DNA of 9,170 nt from DTU015 sp964406505 (lineage in GTDB: Bacteria; Bacillota; Sulfobacillia; Fermentithermobacillales; Fermentithermobacillaceae): the NCBI GenBank assembly GCA_964406505.1, contig CAYORX010000040.1, positions 1 through 9,170 on the forward strand. The letters are read 5' to 3'. Position 1 is the first letter of the stretch; every line of letters starts with the position of its first letter. A program made the position numbers and the translations under genes. The notes beneath the pieces are model-generated. The model saw only the letters and a list, made by a program, of their open reading frames with translations, had not been told where the DNA came from and did no database searches. Shown here in pieces: positions 7,383 through 9,170 of the stretch.

Positions 7383-7411
7383 ACTATACATCATGATTGC
7401 ATCCAACGCAA
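7383..7411 (-). promoter_or_regulatory. Candidate sigma-A promoter for the DDAH-ldc-opp unit
   Basis: In transcript sense TTGCGT (7406-7411) and TATAGT (7383-7388) are separated by exactly 17 bases. The -10 matches consensus at five of six positions, the -35 at three of six. A start near 7376 would give a leader of about 90 nt before the first gene. No other pair as good was found in the 7290-7529 spacer on this strand. Confidence 0.4.
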
Positions 7412-7561
7412 AGGTTTTTTCAAGATACAATCAGAAACCTGCAGGAATTTCCCATTTTCGCTGCAACTTTTCACCTATCTGCATAAACTTCAATAAATAT
7501 ATATAAGCTTAGGTCACAAATACTTCTTTGTGTTTTCTAAGAGGTTGTATATATTAATAGT

Positions 7562-7569
7562 AGGGGTGG
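7562..7569 (+). promoter_or_regulatory. Ribosome binding site deciding the start of the small lipoprotein gene
   Basis: AGGGGTGG is followed by five A residues and then TTG at 7575-7577. It is the only Shine-Dalgarno-like sequence near the gene start. It favours this TTG over the in-frame GTGs at 7530 and 7566. Confidence 0.5.
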
Positions 7570-7574
7570 AAAAA

Positions 7575-8024
7575 TTGCGTAAATTAAAAATTTTAATATT
7601 ATTATTTTTATTCACGATGCTAATATCTAGCTGCAAAAGTTCTGAACAATATATAGAAGAAAAACAAACTTTGGAAAAACAATTCTCTGAAGCTTTTCGA
7701 GTCGTCGGCCGGGTTATCCAAGATCGGTATGAGGCAGATACTGCCTTGTCAGAGGAAGATTATTTACTTTTAGAGCGATTAGAGAAAATATGTCAAGACA
7801 ATATAAATCTCAGACCTTCTAAGGAGTTTAAAGAATACCATGGCAAATGGTCTCAGATGGCTAAAGAATGCATAAATATATCAAGATGTCTACAAAAATA
7901 CATATCTACAAATGATACTACTCAACTTACCCAAGCACGCGATTGCCTTGAATGTTGCGCAAAAAAACTACAAAAGGCCAGGGCCGAATTCCAAGCAGTT
8001 ATGTCAAAGCGCTTAGATCCTTAA
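7575..8024 (+). CDS. Small cysteine-rich lipoprotein of unknown function
   Basis: I do not recognise this family. From the TTG start the 149-residue product opens with RKLK, a hydrophobic run and lipobox LISSC with Cys20, so it is a predicted surface lipoprotein. The mature part is hydrophilic and probably helical: the EEKQTLEKQFSEAF and EEDYLLLERLEKI stretches look amphipathic. It carries six further cysteines at 73, 99, 105, 124, 127 and 128. The frame is open from a GTG at 7530, but that start would put 15 extra residues before the signal peptide and lacks a ribosome binding site; GTG at 7566 is a second alternative. The gene is divergent from the peptide-transport unit and convergent with the dipeptidase gene, ending at a shared terminator. 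Codon use is AT-rich compared with neighbours. No function is claimed. Confidence 0.75.
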   Translation: MRKLKILILLFLFTMLISSCKSSEQYIEEKQTLEKQFSEAFRVVGRVIQDRYEADTALSEEDYLLLERLEKICQDNINLRPSKEFKEYHGKWSQMAKECINISRCLQKYISTNDTTQLTQARDCLECCAKKLQKARAEFQAVMSKRLDP

Positions 8025-8052
8025 GCATGAATACAGATGCCTTTATGCTTTA

Positions 8053-8090
8053 GTATAAAAGCCCTGGGAGTGACCCTAGGGCTTTTATAC
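8053..8090. terminator. Bidirectional rho-independent terminator
   Basis: GTATAAAAGCCCT pairs perfectly with AGGGCTTTTATAC (13 bp). Three more G-C pairs follow past a bulged T, closing the loop AGTGA. The stem has an A-run on one side and a T-run on the other, so it can work on both strands. It lies 29 nt after the lipoprotein stop and 27 nt after the dipeptidase stop, serving both convergent genes. Confidence 0.88.
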
Positions 8091-8116
8091 AAACACTATG
8101 CTAACTAAAAAATTAA

Positions 8117-9121
8117 TTATCCTATAACTTCCTTGTACACTCTCAACCAGTTTCCACCCAAGACTTTATCTATCTCTTCTTGACTGTACCCACGTTCTAC
8201 TAATGCTTCTGTCAGTTTTGGCATTTCCGAAACGTCTTCCATTACTTTGGGATACCCCGGACGTACGCCGTAGCCGTCAAAATCAGATCCAAGTCCTACA
8301 TGATCTATACCAGCAACCCTTTTAATGTGATCGATATGGTCACATAACCGCGACATTGTAGCTTTTGCTTCGTCATCATCTATAAAGAAAGGACAAAATA
8401 CTACTCCTATAACTCCGCCTTTTGCTGCTAACGCCTCGATCTGCTTATCAGTAAGGTTTCGTGGGTGAGAAGCCAGGCTTCTCGCATTTGAATGGGATGC
8501 AACGTATGGCCTTTCGGCCACTCGATCGACTCCCCAGAAACTCGTTTCAGATAAATGTGATACATCAACAAGCATACCCAATCGTTCCATTTCTTTAACT
8601 ACTGAAATACCCAAATCACTTAACCCGGACTTAGCAGATTTTTCTCCAACACCATCGGCAAGATCGTTTCTTTGATTCCAAGTAAGCCCCATTGCTCTAA
8701 TACCTAAACGATAATAAGTTCGCAACAATGCCGTACTACCTTCTATGGCTTCGCCGCCCTCTATGCTAAGAAGTCCGGCAACCTTTGATTGCGCTTTCGC
8801 GTCAATGATGTGCTGCGCCGTTGTGGCCAAAATAAAATCTTCGGACTGTTCGGTCAACCCGTAAAACGCATCTAAAAGTCTTAGACAGCGCCTGGCAGAA
8901 TTCATTGGTTTATATTGGGGTTCGATGTATAAGGCCATTACCTGGCAAGTCATCCCGCCTTCTTTTAGCCTTGGTAAATCAATATGCCCATCTTTATTCT
9001 TGCTGAAAAAATCACGTACCCGAGAGTCCGGACGGTATTCGTCACGCACAATCGATAAAATTGTATCGCAATGCCCGTCGATGATAATCGCCTTTTTATG
9101 TATTTCCTGAACGTTTAACAA
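8117..9121 (-). CDS. Dipeptidase, peptidase family M19 (membrane/renal dipeptidase type)
   Basis: Zinc dipeptidase of the amidohydrolase fold, 334 residues. All metal ligands expected for a binuclear site are visible: His17 and Asp19 in DGHCDT, bridging Glu121 in IEGGEA, His189 in VDVSHLSE and His210 in VASHSNARS. Asp280 in GLGSDFDG is the catalytic or substrate-binding acid. There is no signal peptide, because the first ligand is at residue 17, so the enzyme acts in the cytoplasm. Family members hydrolyse dipeptides including those with a C-terminal D-residue, which fits work on products of the nearby importer and LD-carboxypeptidase. The start is TTG at 9119-9121 with AAGGGGG seven bases upstream; no ATG is available before the HxD motif. 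It is transcribed separately from the opp unit, from a promoter at or beyond the right edge. Confidence 0.94.
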   Translation of the reverse strand: MLNVQEIHKKAIIIDGHCDTILSIVRDEYRPDSRVRDFFSKNKDGHIDLPRLKEGGMTCQVMALYIEPQYKPMNSARRCLRLLDAFYGLTEQSEDFILATTAQHIIDAKAQSKVAGLLSIEGGEAIEGSTALLRTYYRLGIRAMGLTWNQRNDLADGVGEKSAKSGLSDLGISVVKEMERLGMLVDVSHLSETSFWGVDRVAERPYVASHSNARSLASHPRNLTDKQIEALAAKGGVIGVVFCPFFIDDDEAKATMSRLCDHIDHIKRVAGIDHVGLGSDFDGYGVRPGYPKVMEDVSEMPKLTEALVERGYSQEEIDKVLGGNWLRVYKEVIG

Positions 9122-9128
9122 AATGGTT

Positions 9129-9135
9129 CCCCCTT
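9129..9135 (-). promoter_or_regulatory. Ribosome binding site fixing the TTG start of the dipeptidase
   Basis: AAGGGGG in transcript sense lies seven bases before the TTG at 9119-9121. It supports this rare start codon. Confidence 0.65.
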
Positions 9136-9138
9136 AAA

Positions 9139-9167
9139 TTTGATCTAAATCAAAATATTTTGATTTA
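9139..9167. promoter_or_regulatory. FNR-type site TTGAT-N4-ATCAA plus overlapping 22-bp palindrome
   Basis: 9140-9153 reads TTGAT-CTAA-ATCAA, an exact match to the FNR consensus of the CRP/FNR family. 9146-9167 is a perfect palindrome with half TAAATCAAAAT, sharing the ATCAA half. TTTGAT, ATCAAA and TTTGAT begin at 9139, 9149 and 9159, so half-sites alternate direction every 10 bp, one helical turn. The array lies 18-46 bp upstream of the dipeptidase TTG, where a regulator would touch or block the promoter. Which protein binds is not known. No clear -35/-10 pair is visible inside the 49 bp available. Confidence 0.5.
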
Positions 9168-9170
9168 TCG

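Noticed and set aside
7530..7574. Upstream GTG (7530) or GTG (7566) as the start of the small lipoprotein
   Set aside because: The first has no ribosome binding site and places 15 residues before the signal peptide. The second has its candidate site almost abutting it. TTG at 7575 has proper spacing and gives a clean lipoprotein signal.
8024..8051. AAGCAT/ATGCTT inverted repeat just after the lipoprotein stop
   Set aside because: Six-base arms with a long loop and no T-run. The strong hairpin at 8053-8090 explains termination.

Overview
The window looks like chromosomal DNA of an anaerobic-type Firmicute (Clostridia or a relative). This is an inference from moderate-to-low GC by eye, strong AGGAGG-type ribosome binding sites, lipoprotein signal peptides, frequent GTG/TTG starts, and proteins whose closest remembered relatives include Bacillus YkfA. 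No mobile element, RNA gene, CRISPR array or origin is visible.

Layout. From about 7400 down to the left edge, the minus strand carries one tightly packed, apparently single transcription unit. In order of transcription it holds: a dimethylarginine dimethylaminohydrolase (DDAH)-type hydrolase (6507-7280); a YkfA/LdcA-type LD-carboxypeptidase of family S66 (5551-6495); and a complete oligopeptide ABC importer, namely lipoprotein binding protein OppA (3818-5500), permeases OppB (2801-3742) and OppC (1873-2796), ATPase OppD (844-1860) and ATPase OppF (1-847, cut by the window edge). Gaps are short (75 nt at most), oppD and oppF overlap by four bases, and no terminator is seen inside. A sigma-A-like promoter lies at 7383-7411. 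Divergent from it, on the plus strand, is a small cysteine-rich lipoprotein gene that I do not recognise (7575-8024). It converges on a minus-strand M19 dipeptidase gene (8117-9121), and the two share a bidirectional hairpin terminator (8053-8090). The dipeptidase has its own upstream region with a perfect TTGAT-N4-ATCAA (FNR-type) site and an overlapping 22-bp palindrome.

How the genes may work together. Opp imports short peptides. The LD-carboxypeptidase would trim L,D-linked residues such as the terminal D-Ala of murein tetrapeptide. The cytoplasmic M19 dipeptidase would split dipeptides, including L,D ones. This resembles the Bacillus dpp-ykf murein-peptide salvage operon, but no Ala-Glu epimerase or NlpC/P60 endopeptidase is visible here. 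The DDAH-type enzyme is the unusual member. All catalytic residues are present, which suggests that methylated (or free) arginine from imported peptides is converted to citrulline. The main points worth a second look are this gene combination, the FNR-like operator array at the right edge, and the unknown six-cysteine lipoprotein.
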